Assembly (NCBI GenBank): GCA_029959085.1
Contig: JARWIR010000005.1
Coordinates: forward strand, 8,062,501 to 8,126,500
DNA: 64,000 nt
From: Nemophila menziesii
Taxonomy: Eukaryota > Streptophyta > Magnoliopsida > Boraginales > Hydrophyllaceae
Direction of reading: 5' to 3'
The position numbers and the translations under genes were made by a program. The first letter of the stretch is position 1, and each line of letters opens with the position of its first letter. Positions 33,839 to 44,355 of this stretch are shown here, piece by piece. Under the pieces are notes generated by a model, which was given only the letters and a program-made list of their open reading frames with translations, did no database searches and was not told the origin of the DNA.

Positions 33839-36135
33839 ATGTCAGCAATGAAGCCAAAAACATTAGTTGTTCGATTACAGCCACCACGGGAAGAGGTGGT
33901 GGTGGTTCAGCCAATTCCAGAAGCAAATCATGTTCCGAAAAAGGAATCTGTTGAAGAACAAGAAGAACACGGCTATGAATGGCCTACACCTGATGATGAA
34001 GCTGCTTCTAGAACTACGACTATCATTCTTCCTAACACTTCTTCTTCATCTCCATCCACTTTCCCCCTGGTTTCTCTTTTACCCTCTTTCTCTTTCTCTC
34101 TCTATCTCTATATCTTCATATATAGACGTATGTATAGCTTTGTTGGGTTTAATTTCCCGAGTTAATTGTAGATCTGATTAATATTACCAGGGGAAACGAA
34201 AGAGGAAGCCGAAGGAGATTCACGATGAGATTTCACCAATTATTCCCCGGAAAAAGAAGAATTCTTCTTCTTCTAAATCTAAACAGGTAAACCAATCCAG
34301 GATAGCACCGGATTTCCATTTTACCTCAAGCTTTATCGATTTATCATATGGGATATATGTTGCTTTTACTTTGTAATCAATTCTTTTTTATCGAGATTTC
34401 CAAATTGTCAAGATAATATGAGATTTCTGAGCTGACAATATTTGGTCGCCGATTTTCCTAATTACATTTCGATTGCCGTTTACAGAGTACCTTTTTTAGA
34501 CTATTCCTTATTAATTCTGATTTATTAACAGGTACTTAATGGCGGGGCAACGCCTTTGAGGTGAGTTAATTTGCATAAATATGTTTTGCATTTTCTATTC
34601 TCGTAACTAAATGACTAAATAAATCTCTTTGTACGCGTTAAAGTCATAAACCAGCTGTACCTGGAGAAGGATCAAGCACGGCTGTACAGCCGCCACCTGT
34701 CCCACAAAAATCTCCGACCATGATAAGAGCAGAGGAGATTCAAGCAAGCTTAGGAAATGAATATCCGAGCTTTCTCAAATCACTTGTCAGATCACATGTT
34801 GCTAGTTGCTTCTGGATGGTACCTTCCTTTTCTAAACATACGGCCTAGATTGCGCCACAATGAAGGGATCTAATTAATATTTGATTTTTTTTTATCTGAA
34901 CAGGGTCTCCCTGTTCCTTTCTGTAAACAACATTTACCAAGAAAGGATGATACTGTAACAGTTGAAGATGAAAATGGTGAACTTTTTGAGGTCAAATACT
35001 TTGCGGAGAAAACAGGACTTAGTGCTGGTTGGAGAAAATATGTTGGTGCTCATAAGTTAGTTGAAGGTGATGTTTTGATCTTCCAATTAGTTGATTATGC
35101 TAAGTTTAAGGTAACACCATTTTATTATCTTTTATTTTATTTATATTTTAGTTTAAGGTTAACAAATTTGATAATATTTGATTAATTAATAGATTCATAT
35201 AGTAAGATCACATGATATGAACGAAGTTGATGGTGCTCTTAGTCTACTCAATCTTGACGCCCTTAAGAAACAGACTGATCCAGGTTTGCTTTACTACTTC
35301 TTTATGTTAATTGCAAATACACCCCCTGAACTATCCCAAAAAATCTGAAATATTTCAACTAGGATTTAACACTCCATTGTTCACACTTGTATTTACAGAG
35401 GCTAATAAAAACAAGAAACGCCCAAAGTCTCTTTCTTTGACTGTATTCCAAAAGAAGAAAACAAAAGCAGATTTTTCACGGTCAGCCACACCTCTTCTCG
35501 GGCAGAACGGGCAGCTTGAGGAACAATCCGGAAACTCTAGTGATGAAGTAGCTTCCGAAGTATTAGGAGGGTTTCAAGTTCCGCCTCATTTCAGAGATAT
35601 AAAATCCTTTGATGATTTTCACGTGGTTGTTAACGGAGTATGCATAGATTCAGAGCTTCCAGAAGATATCAGAAGAAAATATTACGAACTTTGTAGCAGT
35701 AAAAACTCATATCTCCATGATCGTTTACTTCCCGGACTTTACTGTAAGTTAGCTTCTGGAATGATATTTGAATTAGTTAACACAGCTGAAAGTATTAGAG
35801 GTTGTAAACTCACTACAGCTAGGAGAGAGTTTGAGATATGGGATAAGTCTTTACGATCATTTGAGTTGTTGGGTATGAATGTTGGTTTTTTAAGAGCGAG
35901 GCTTCGTAAGTTGATTAGTCTTGCATTTGATTCTGAAGGTGCTTCTGAAACAAAAAGGTATTGGGATACGAAGATTGAGAGAGTTCAATGTGAAGAGGAG
36001 ATTATGTGTCTTGAAGCTAAGCTTGAAGGCTTAAAAGAAGCTTCTGAGAAATGTGATGAGGAGATAGAGAATTTGAGACAGAAGGCGGAAAGTTATGAAA
36101 TCGTGTTTCAAGCAGAGGTTAATGCACCGTGGTGA
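33839..36135 (+). CDS. B3-domain transcription factor, copy 2 (521 aa)
   Basis: Exons 33839-34069, 34191-34286, 34532-34560, 34644-34818, 34904-35110, 35193-35283 and 35399-36135 have the same lengths as copy 1 and give another 521-residue product. The B3 domain (FWMGLPVPFCKQHLP, GLSAGWRKYVGAHKLVEGD) and the C-terminal coiled coil are preserved. Differences from copy 1 are scattered substitutions, for example VVVVQP for VVAIQP in the N terminus, ATP for DAP after the B3 domain, and RKLISLAFD for DKLISLAFD. Exon 7 is nearly the same, so the two are close tandem-type duplicates. No disabling change seen; both are probably active. Confidence 0.93.
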
Positions 36136-37836
36136 AATTGTTTTTTTTTTTTTTTTTGGTTGGAAAAATTCTGGAGAGTTAACGTTATGTAATCGAGTTC
36201 CATTTAGGATGTGGATAAAAAAATCTTTAAATTTAAAGACATAACTAAATTAACTCCTAAATGTAAAAGGTAATTCACAAACCTCCATATACATGCATAT
36301 TACATTTATATACAGTACCACCGCACTGCACCGAGACACCATTGTTTTCCACCAACATATTCTTCCATCATCAAAGTGAGAGAGGAGACACGAGAGGTGA
36401 GCCGCCGCCCACTTTTGAAAGTGAGTCATCGCCTTTTAGTATTTAAAGAGAATAAAAAAAACAAAATAAATCATAACCTATCAACTAATTGGAAAAAGCG
36501 TTTATACGCACCATTTTAAGAAATCCACCAGTACATCAACCCAACAACTACAATATGAATTAAAAATAAAGTTTATTCCATAAAGTAGAAAATAATCAAC
36601 ACATAAACAAATCTAATTGCATTTGAGTTATTAATTTAAGTTTAAATTAAAAATAAAAGAATATATATAATATAAGTTTGTAAATGAACCAAGCCGCTCG
36701 AGAGCAATTCGAGTTCGGGTCGGAGAAAAAAATCATTCGAGGTCGGCTCGACTTTAAATACATTCAAGCTCAAACTTCAATTTAACCTCATTAAAAAAAC
36801 AAGATCGCTCGAGATTGATTCGTGAACGACTCGTGAATATATATATATATAAATTATAGATTAATATATAATCTACTTGTAAATATATTATTAAACTTTC
36901 AAACACGTTTGAATATTTGTGACTTGTATCGTTGAAATTTCGGCTCGTTTAAATTTGAGATCGGCTCGACTCGATAAGTTAAACAAAAACAAACCTACAA
37001 ATCTTAGATTCGACTCGACTCGTTTTCAACCTTAGATATTAAAAAAATATTTTTAACTAATACAATAACTCTCAAGAAAATATGGGATTCAACATAACAA
37101 ATGATATTTTAGATTTAGTCGTTTTTCTTCTCACAATCTATAATGCTTAGTTACACATTTACGAAACGACGGCAAATAATAACGATAACAGAGTGATAAA
37201 AGTGAAGATAAGAGCCTAAATAAATGAGAGAGAATTGGAATAATTTTTTAAGTGAATTTTTTTTTATTTATTTAAGTGGTATATGAAGGCTAAGGCCTTT
37301 TAGGATAATTTTTTTTAAAATTATTTTCTTTATAACTTTTTGCTATTCCTTTTAAATTTGCACAATTTTTTTTTTTAAAATCAACTATTTTGTTGCTATT
37401 CTTTAGAACCACTTTAAATTTGAAATTATAAACTCATTTTAGACTATGTATCTGTTAACTGAAAAACAAGACTTTATTAGTTGAGTTATCCAGGTGTAAA
37501 AGACCTTTAAAAAAAACCTTATTAATTAGATAAAAATTAAATTATTGAAGACTTAATTTTGTATAAAAGAAAATAAAAGTAGTAAAGGTATAAAAAAATA
37601 TAAATGAAATGTTTTCTATAAATAATTATTCTATTAGAGATTTTGTATAAAATAAATTATTGAAAACTTAATTTAATAATTAGATACTTTTATTAGGCTT
37701 TTTTAAGCAAATACTTTTTATTTAAAATGCCAAATTATTTTTAAATTTATAAATATCTAACGAAATTAGTAAAATAACTTAAAAATGATTTTTTAATATA
37801 TTTTGAATTTTTCTTTTTGGACGATCTTTTTTATTT
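36136..37836. repeat. Diverged dispersed repeat with a GGCTCGACTCG-rich insert
   Basis: Segments at about 36600-36660 and 37040-37190 match 48820-49020 ('aaatctaattgcatttgagt', 'tttttaactaatacaataa', 'aaatgatattttagattta'). Between them, 36690-37030 contains several GGCTCGACTCG-like words found in a common plant repeat and missing from the other copy, so it looks inserted. The remainder is AT-rich with no gene. Confidence 0.6.
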
Positions 37837-38427
37837 GAGATTATTATTCAAAGGGTCTTGAAAACACCACCCCATGACCCAACAACATCAGGTGAATTAA
37901 CTCTTCTTACTAAAGGCCAAAACAAAAAATTAACACTACAGTTCAAAATTCCAACTACTATCTTACCCTTTTTTGTTTTTCCCCTATGTATACTAGTTTT
38001 TATCAAAATTATTTTATTAAAACCCTAAACATTCATTTCTCTCTCCTCTCTCCTAAAACTCACGTAGGTTTCTGAAAGATTTTTGTCTTAATTTTAAGTT
38101 GAGCAGAGGTCCGTTCATGGAGGCAAACTGGTGATGAAGCCTCCATGGTCGGTGATGAATACCGAGAGATACTCACCATTATTAAATCATAAGGAGGAAT
38201 AAGTGTTAAATTACTAATCTCAATTGATTTACAAGGTGAAGAAGCTAAGTATGGTCTAGATCTAGATCTAGGAGCAAAAGAAAAACAATATTCTGAGAAA
38301 TATAACAAAAGGATTGATCTTCAAGCTGCTAAAATCATTAAATCCATAGGTAAAGAAGTCAATGTTGGTGTTAATCACATGGGAGATTTCAATTGTTGGC
38401 GTTCATCAATTGTATCTAGGTGGTATT

Positions 38428-38553
38428 TGTTGGAATGCAGTTAATATACTAGACAAGAAAGAGTTAGATTCGATTATTTGTTCTGTACATTACACATTAT
38501 ATATATACAAGATATGTAAAGATTTATTCTAACTAATCTCCAACTAACTTCAG
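38428..38553. repeat. Rearranged 5' LTR stub of the copia element
   Basis: Bases 38428-38466 match the start of the 3' LTR directly. Bases 38461-38553 match positions 40690-40785 of the 3' LTR as reverse complement. The two parts share the word AGAGTT at the join. After 38553 the sequence is integrase coding. The normal 5' LTR is therefore replaced by a short foldback-type join. Confidence 0.88.
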
Positions 38554-40881
38554 CTATGCTATGCCTCAACTCTACAAAACAATAGAACAAAGTTTGATTA
38601 TAGAGCCACTAAATGTGTTTTTCTGAGCTATCCTATAGGAACTAAAGGCTATAAGCTACTTGACTTAGATTCTAACAAGGTGTTTACATCAAGAAATGTC
38701 ATATTTCATGAATCTAACTTCCCTTTTGTATCAAACACACCACCTACTCAAATTCATACACTGTTATTTCCATCCTCTCCTTCTCCTATACTTGATACAC
38801 CCTCACCTACTCAAAACACCCCTCCTCAAAACACAACAACTTCTTCAACTCAAACCTCAAGACCCCTCAGAACAAGAAATCCACCTTCATACCTCAATGA
38901 CTACATTTGTCATTCAACATCCTGTTGTACAACTTCACCTTTTTCAAATGAATCTTTATATCCTATTCAAGACTTTATTGGTACAGCTAAACTTTCTCCT
39001 TCATATACATCTTTTATATCCTCAATTACCTCAACCTCTGAACCCAAATCCTTTAAACAAGCCTCAACCTCCACTGAATGGATGAATGCCATTCAAAAAG
39101 AATTAACTGCTTTACAAAACAATAACACATGGACAATTGTTCCTAATTCTCCCAACATAAATCCCATTGGCTCAAAATGGGTGTTCAAGTTAAAATATAA
39201 TGCAGATGGCACTCTAGAAAGGCACAAAGCCAGGTTAGTTGCAAAGGGTTACAACCAACAAGAAGGACTAGACTTTTTTGACACCTTCTCTCCTGTGTCT
39301 TTATAAGGTTGATTCTAGCTCTAGCCTCACTTAACAATTGGTTTTTGCATCAATTGGATGTGAATAATGCCTTTTTACATGGTGATTTACATGAGGATGT
39401 ATATATGACGGTTCCTCAAGGCCTTGATGCTCCACCTAACTCGGTTTGTAAGCTAAACAAAAGCCTATACGGTTTAAAACAGGCTTCTCGCCAATGGTTT
39501 GCTAAGCTATCATCTGCACTAATTGGTTATGGCTTTGCTCACTCTAATAGTGATTACAGCCTGTTCATCAAAAGAGAAGCTACCTTTTTCATCGCTATAC
39601 TTGTCTATGTCGATGATATTATCCTCGCTAGTGATTCACTTATCGAAATTTCAAAACTTAAAAGCTTCCTCAATGAACAATTCACTATCAAAGATTTAGG
39701 TGAGCTGAAATTCTTCTTAGGTATTGAAGTGGCTCGTTCATCAACTGGAATCACCATATGTCAACGCAAATTTGCGCTTGATATCCTTATGGAGTGTGGT
39801 TTATTAAGCTCCAAACCATGTCATTTCCCTATGGAATCCACATTGAAGCTCAAAAATGATGAAACAGAGCTTTTGGAGAAGCCTTCATCATATAGAAGAT
39901 TGATTGGACGATTGTTATACTTGACAATAACTCGTCCTGACATTGCATATTCAGTAAATTGCCTTAGCCAATTCTTAGCTAATCCATCTTCAAATCATTG
40001 GAATGCAGCTCAACGAGTATTGCGATACATCAAGCTCACACCTGGACAAGGCTTGTTTCTCTCAAAATCTTCCGAAATTAAACTTAAGGCATTTTGTGAT
40101 AGTGATTGGGCTGGTTGTGTTGACACACGACGAAGTATCACAGGCTTTTGTGTGTTTCTTGGTGATTCACTTATATCATGGAAAAGCAAAAAACAAACCA
40201 CCATAAGCAAATCTTCTGCAGAAGCTGAATATAGAGCCTTAGCTGCCACTACATGTGAATTACAATGGCTCATATTTGCGTTGAATGATTATGGTATTTC
40301 TCATGCCTCACCAGCTTTAATTTTTTCAGACAGCAAATCGGCTATAGCTATGGCAACTAATCTTGTTCAACATGAAAAGACTAAGCATGTTGATATTGAC
40401 TGCAAAATTACTCGAGAAAAATTGCAAGCCGGTTTGATAAAACTTTTCTATATTCCCTCTTCTCTTCAACTTGCTGATATTTTCACAAAGCCTCTTGGCT
40501 CTGTACCTTTTCATAACATTCTCTCCAAACTTAACACTCACAACATTCATGTTCCGCTTGTGGGGGGCTGTTGGAATGCAGTTAATATACTAGACAAGAA
40601 AGAGTTGGAGAAGATTATACACAAAGATAAGTGCAGGGACTAAAACGCAATAAAGAAGAATTATGAAGAATCTTTACAGCTAGATTTAACTGAAGTTAGT
40701 TGGAGATTAGTTAGAATAAATCTTTTCATATCTTGTATATATATATAATGTGTAATGTACAGAACAAATAATCGAATCTAACTCTCTTCTATTCAATCTA
40801 AATCTACTCTCTCTTTTTGCTCTGCTTTATCTTTTTCTTCTTCTTCTCGAAGCTCTATCAATGGCTTCTTATATCTTATCA
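38428..40881 (+). mobile_element. Ty1/copia element, 5'-deleted, nested in the SRA fragment
   Basis: Flanked by the 5-bp duplication GTATT (38423-38427 and 40882-40886). It has TG...CA ends, and the 3' LTR is 40569-40881, preceded by a GTGGGGGGC purine tract. Internal sequence begins in the integrase C terminus (NRTKFDYRATKCVFLSYP, GYKLLDLDSNKVF) and goes through reverse transcriptase (LVYVDDIILASDS) and RNase H (FCDSDWAGCVDTRRSITGF). gag, protease and most of the integrase are absent. At about 39304 a short deletion and frameshift breaks the reverse transcriptase, so the 444-residue frame at 39309-40643 is only its C-terminal part. Confidence 0.92.
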
Positions 40882-41194
40882 GTATTGATTACATGAAAAA
40901 AGGCAAAACTCTTTTTGTTACTACTATCGTTGCTTCTGGAGGTTATGATGATTATATGGAAGATGCTTATGTTGAAAGGTCAAAGTTTACAAAAGTTTCC
41001 ATGGATCTGATTTGGTTTTGTTTCTTAATAATTGCTCCATTTCCTTTTTCTTTTTTGGACATTAATCGCTACATCTATGAAAGCTGTTATATTCAAAAGT
41101 TTTTTTTCTTTTTCAAAAAAAAAGTTAGCTGATTTTTCTTATTTTAATGTAATAATTGTTATTTTATTTCTTCAATAAGTGATTACAATGATTT

Positions 41195-41450
41195 TTTTTG
41201 CATACTCAGTAATTTTATTGAGCACGTTCAATAAGTTACTGAGCACGCTCAATAAAGTTACTGAGCAAACGAGCATGCTTAGTAAAGTCACATAACAAAA
41301 AAATTCGAATACTCAACAATTTTTTTCGACACTCAGCAACTTTTTCCGTGCTCAGTAGCCCATGCCCAGTAACTTTTTTCATGCTTAGTACCCCAGGCTC
41401 AAAACTTTTTTCTACGCTCAGAACCTTTTTCACGCTCAGAACTTTTTTCG
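41195..41450. repeat. 'CTCAGTA' repeat block in element B
   Basis: Degenerate units of 20-35 bp built on ACTGAGCACGCTCAATAA and CTCAGTAACTTTTTTC. Several contain the palindrome GAGCATGCT(C/T). Equivalent to 47640-47970 in element C and analogous to 10440-10600 in element A. Confidence 0.85.
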
Positions 41451-41892
41451 GCGGTGGCCGGCGGTGATCGATAGTTGTGGTCGGAGCTGGAAATTATTTG
41501 ATAATTAATGAAGAAGGAGAGAGGAAAAATGATAATGGAGGAGAGAGAGTAATAGTAGGTGAGGAGAGAGAAGAATCTACTTTTTTTTCGTATATGCACT
41601 AGAAGGGTAGTTATGACATTGAACATCTTATTGGTCTCTAAGAAGGAGAAGGAAATTGACTAACTCCTATGTGTTACTACAATAATTTTTAAGACCCATG
41701 AGTAATTGACCCATTTTATTTGGACGTCATATATCTTTGACTTAAAAATAATATTTTACCAACGTCCAATTTTTTTTAAAAAAAAATATATATTTGATTT
41801 AAAAATAATATTTCTAAAATATTTGATCTAAAAATAATTTATCTAAAAATATTTTTAAGCGGAAAGTAATGACCTAAAAATAGTTTACTTTG

Positions 41893-42095
41893 AGATCGAT
41901 AGTTGGTCTAGTGGTTAGGTTACTCCGCAGAGATCAAGAGGTTCTGGGATCGAATCTCATTGGAATCATTTACTCGATGGGATTAGCTCACTGGCCAGGG
42001 CCTTGGTCTACCAATCTAGTGGTGCAGGTTCGAACCGAGTCAATGACTCCGAGTCCAAAGTGGCTCTCCTATGTAACAAAAAAAAAAAAAAACAC
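41893..42095 (+). mobile_element. Composite SINE with two tRNA-like heads
   Basis: The first head GAGATCGATAGTTGGTCTAG, with 'gggatcgaatctc', is SINE family 2. It is followed by a second head GGGATTAGCTCACTGGCC with 'caggttcgaacc', and then the family 2 tail 'aagtggctctcctatgta' and an A run. Two box A/box B pairs are thus present in one element. No clear target duplication. Confidence 0.75.
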
Positions 42096-42545
42096 GACCT
42101 CTAGCTTTGGTAGTAGTGGAGCAGGGAATGAAAACTTTAATAACTCAGTCCCAAACAATAACTAGTCACTAACTTCAGCTTTTCTCTCATCTTTCATTTT
42201 TGCATCTCTTTTTCCCCAACAGTAGAAAAACATGTGCATCTTGCTTCACCACACACCGCCCTATCTTCCGCCTCCGCTCCATAATTTCAAAACTGGTCAG
42301 TGATGGTCTCCGTGAAGAGAAAGGTGGACAGACCCGAGGTCTCATTTCTTCCCTCAAACACACCTTCTATTTATTTTTTCATTTTTATAAAACTATTTTG
42401 TTATATTCATCTTATATTTTTATATATGAATGTAAATGAACTATGTAATTTCAATCAAATTTTGCGTTGATTAGTTTTTTAACTTACATGATCAAATTTA
42501 GTTATTGACATAACATTGACACTTTCCCATTTTTCGTAATAGCAG
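42096..42545 (+). promoter_or_regulatory. Upstream region of F-box gene 1
   Basis: No known element was recognised. A polypyrimidine stretch and a CAG directly before the ATG at 42546 look like a 3' splice site, so an upstream non-coding exon is possible. Confidence 0.4.
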
Positions 42546-43792
42546 ATGAATATAGACGATGACTGTAGTAAGAGTATCAGGAGGAGCACAATCACGGAAA
42601 GCCAATGGTGTTTTCCAGATGATCTTACTATTATGATACTCCTTTGCGTTCCAGTGGATTTACTTTACAATGTAATGAAGTTCGTTTGTAAGAAGTGGTA
42701 TAACATAATCCAATCACCTGCTTTTATTTCTTCACATCTCCAAAACTCAACAAATGGCCTCTTTATTACCCCAATGCGATATAGTGGTGGCAAGAAAAGG
42801 TATATTCTTCAACCAACTTTAGACCATGGTTGTGGTTTTGAGGTGAAGGAGCAAAACTTTAAGTGTGTTGATAAGATTCGTGCAAGTTGTAATGGCTTAG
42901 TTTTTGTTCTTGGTCCTAAATATCACGAATATAGCGATTCTAAGTGCCCTTGTTATGTTGTAAATCTTGTTACGAAACAGCAGTTACCCCTCCCTTTAAT
43001 TCCCGATTACGTTATTCTTGGTAGGTGGTATCTTGCATATGTTGCTACTTCTAAGGTATACAAAGTTTTTTACTCGGGATTTAAAAGATTAATGTTAACG
43101 GTAGGTGTTGATAGTGGGTGGAGAACAATTGATGTCAGTGTGTTAACATCTTCTGCTCTTAAAATCCTATTTAATCCCTCACATCATATCTCACTTTGTA
43201 TAGGAGGTTTTGTGTATTGGTTATGGAGTAATGAAGACCCATTTATCATTTATTTTGACATGGAAACTGAAACTTTTGGACAGCAGATTCCTCTTCCTCC
43301 TGAAATCCATAATAATAGTGACGCTAGGTATTGTAGTATTCGTGTAATGGGGAATTTTATTTGTTTGTGTAAGCGTGAAACCGATTTTTCATTTGAATTT
43401 TGGTTGCTGAAAGATCCAGAAAGTGGACATGGAGAAAAATTATTGGGTGTATATTTAACAGAGGTCAAATTAGTGTTTTTAGTAATTTGTTAAGCTCTCC
43501 GGATTTTGAATGAATATCACCTTATGGCTGGATGCGAAATGGGGAGCTTTGGGTCTTAAGTGCAGGAAAAGGTATCATAGTTTACAATGTTAAAACTGGA
43601 GAATTACATAAACCTGAACAACTTGATAAGCCAACCTATAACTGTTATGCTCATGTCGAAAGCTTGGTTCCCATGAACAATTTGTCCTTAGTTATGACAT
43701 CTGAAACTCCATATAAGATCAGAAGATCTAAATCAAAACTCTACTCGCGAAAAAACATGAGGGCTGAATTCGAGGAACTATCAAGCTGCTAA
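42546..43792 (+). pseudogene. F-box protein pseudogene (copy 1)
   Basis: Starts MNIDDDCSKS. The F-box reads WCFPDDLTIMILLCVPVDLL then YNVMKFVCKKWYNIIQSP, followed by an F-box-associated region (LPLPLIP, VYKVFYSGF, FVYWLWSNEDPFIIYFDMET). Such proteins recruit substrates to SCF ubiquitin ligases. The frame breaks after FWLLKDPES: a frameshift leads to a stop at 43491. In the restored frame a TGA replaces the Trp of an 'EWISPYGW'-like motif. The C-terminal part (NGELWVLSAGKGIIVYNVKT) continues to 43792. Two disabling changes make it a pseudogene, although a truncated 315-residue protein remains open. Inverted paralogue of 44356-45552. Confidence 0.88.
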
Positions 43793-44355
43793 AAGTACTC
43801 TGAATTTGCCTTTAAGGTTAGTGTATATTATGTTTAAGGCTTTTTTATCCCAACTAATTAATGCTTTGTTTGATGTTTAATTGATGCAGGATCAGCGTAA
43901 GTCCCTCACCACTCTATGATGAAGTAGATCAATATTAGTGTAATTACATATGTTTTTGTGAATTCTCTTCTACTACTTGTAAAAATTGGATGGAATAGTT
44001 TGCAACTAGTGTGTATAATATATATGCCTTGAACTAAAGAAAGTGCAACACAGTTATCTTAAAAACCGCATCTCCTGTTTTTACGATAACAGGAATCTTA
44101 TGAGTTTAAGAATCTTAATGTGTCAGGAATACTTAGGTGTTATAGCTGCTCGTAAAGCTTAAAACCATCCAAATATTCTGCTGCTACTGAACATAATTAA
44201 GAGCATTAAAGCCGCAGAAACTAAAATAGAAATTAATAATCAATTAATTATGAATAACATCGTTAAAATACTTCCAAGATTCATCAGTTAGGTTCACACA
44301 AATTCTGAAATAAAACAGTAAATAAACATGACAATAATCCTAAACCCTCAACTTT
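43793..44355. other. Spacer between convergent F-box copies
   Basis: AT-rich sequence presumably containing both 3' untranslated regions. No other gene. Confidence 0.5.

Larger units (their letters stand above)
38170..41000 (+). pseudogene. SUVH-like SRA (YDG) domain fragment, split by copia
   Basis: Left of the copia insertion (to 38427) the frame gives RIDLQAAKIIKSIGKEVN, then, one base shifted, ISIVGVHQLYLGGI. Right of it (from 40887) follow DYMKKGKTLFVTT and IVASGGYDDYMEDAYVE. Reading straight across the insertion site recreates the order of an SRA domain, with its IDYM and SIVASGGYDDD motifs. SRA domains of SUVH histone methyltransferases bind methylated DNA. SET and pre-SET parts are missing and there is at least one frameshift, so it is a captured pseudogene. 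Confidence 0.8.
37837..41712. mobile_element. Pack-MULE-like element B with captured SRA fragment
   Basis: Ends GAGATTATTATTCAAAGGG and, reversed, GGGTCAATTACTCATGGG. Flanked by 9-bp duplications TTTTTATTT (37828-37836) and ATTTTATTT (41713-41721), one mismatch. Inverted-repeat arms about 100 bp or more are degenerate ('cttcttactaaaggcc', 'ttacccttttttg'). It carries a SUVH-like SRA fragment interrupted by a copia element, then a 'CTCAGTA' repeat block, 'ggcggtggccggcggtg' and a 'gagagaga' tract, as in element C. Confidence 0.88.

Noticed and set aside
39309..40643. 444-residue open frame as a host gene
   Set aside because: It is the reverse transcriptase and RNase H end of a 5'-deleted copia element with LTR and target duplication.
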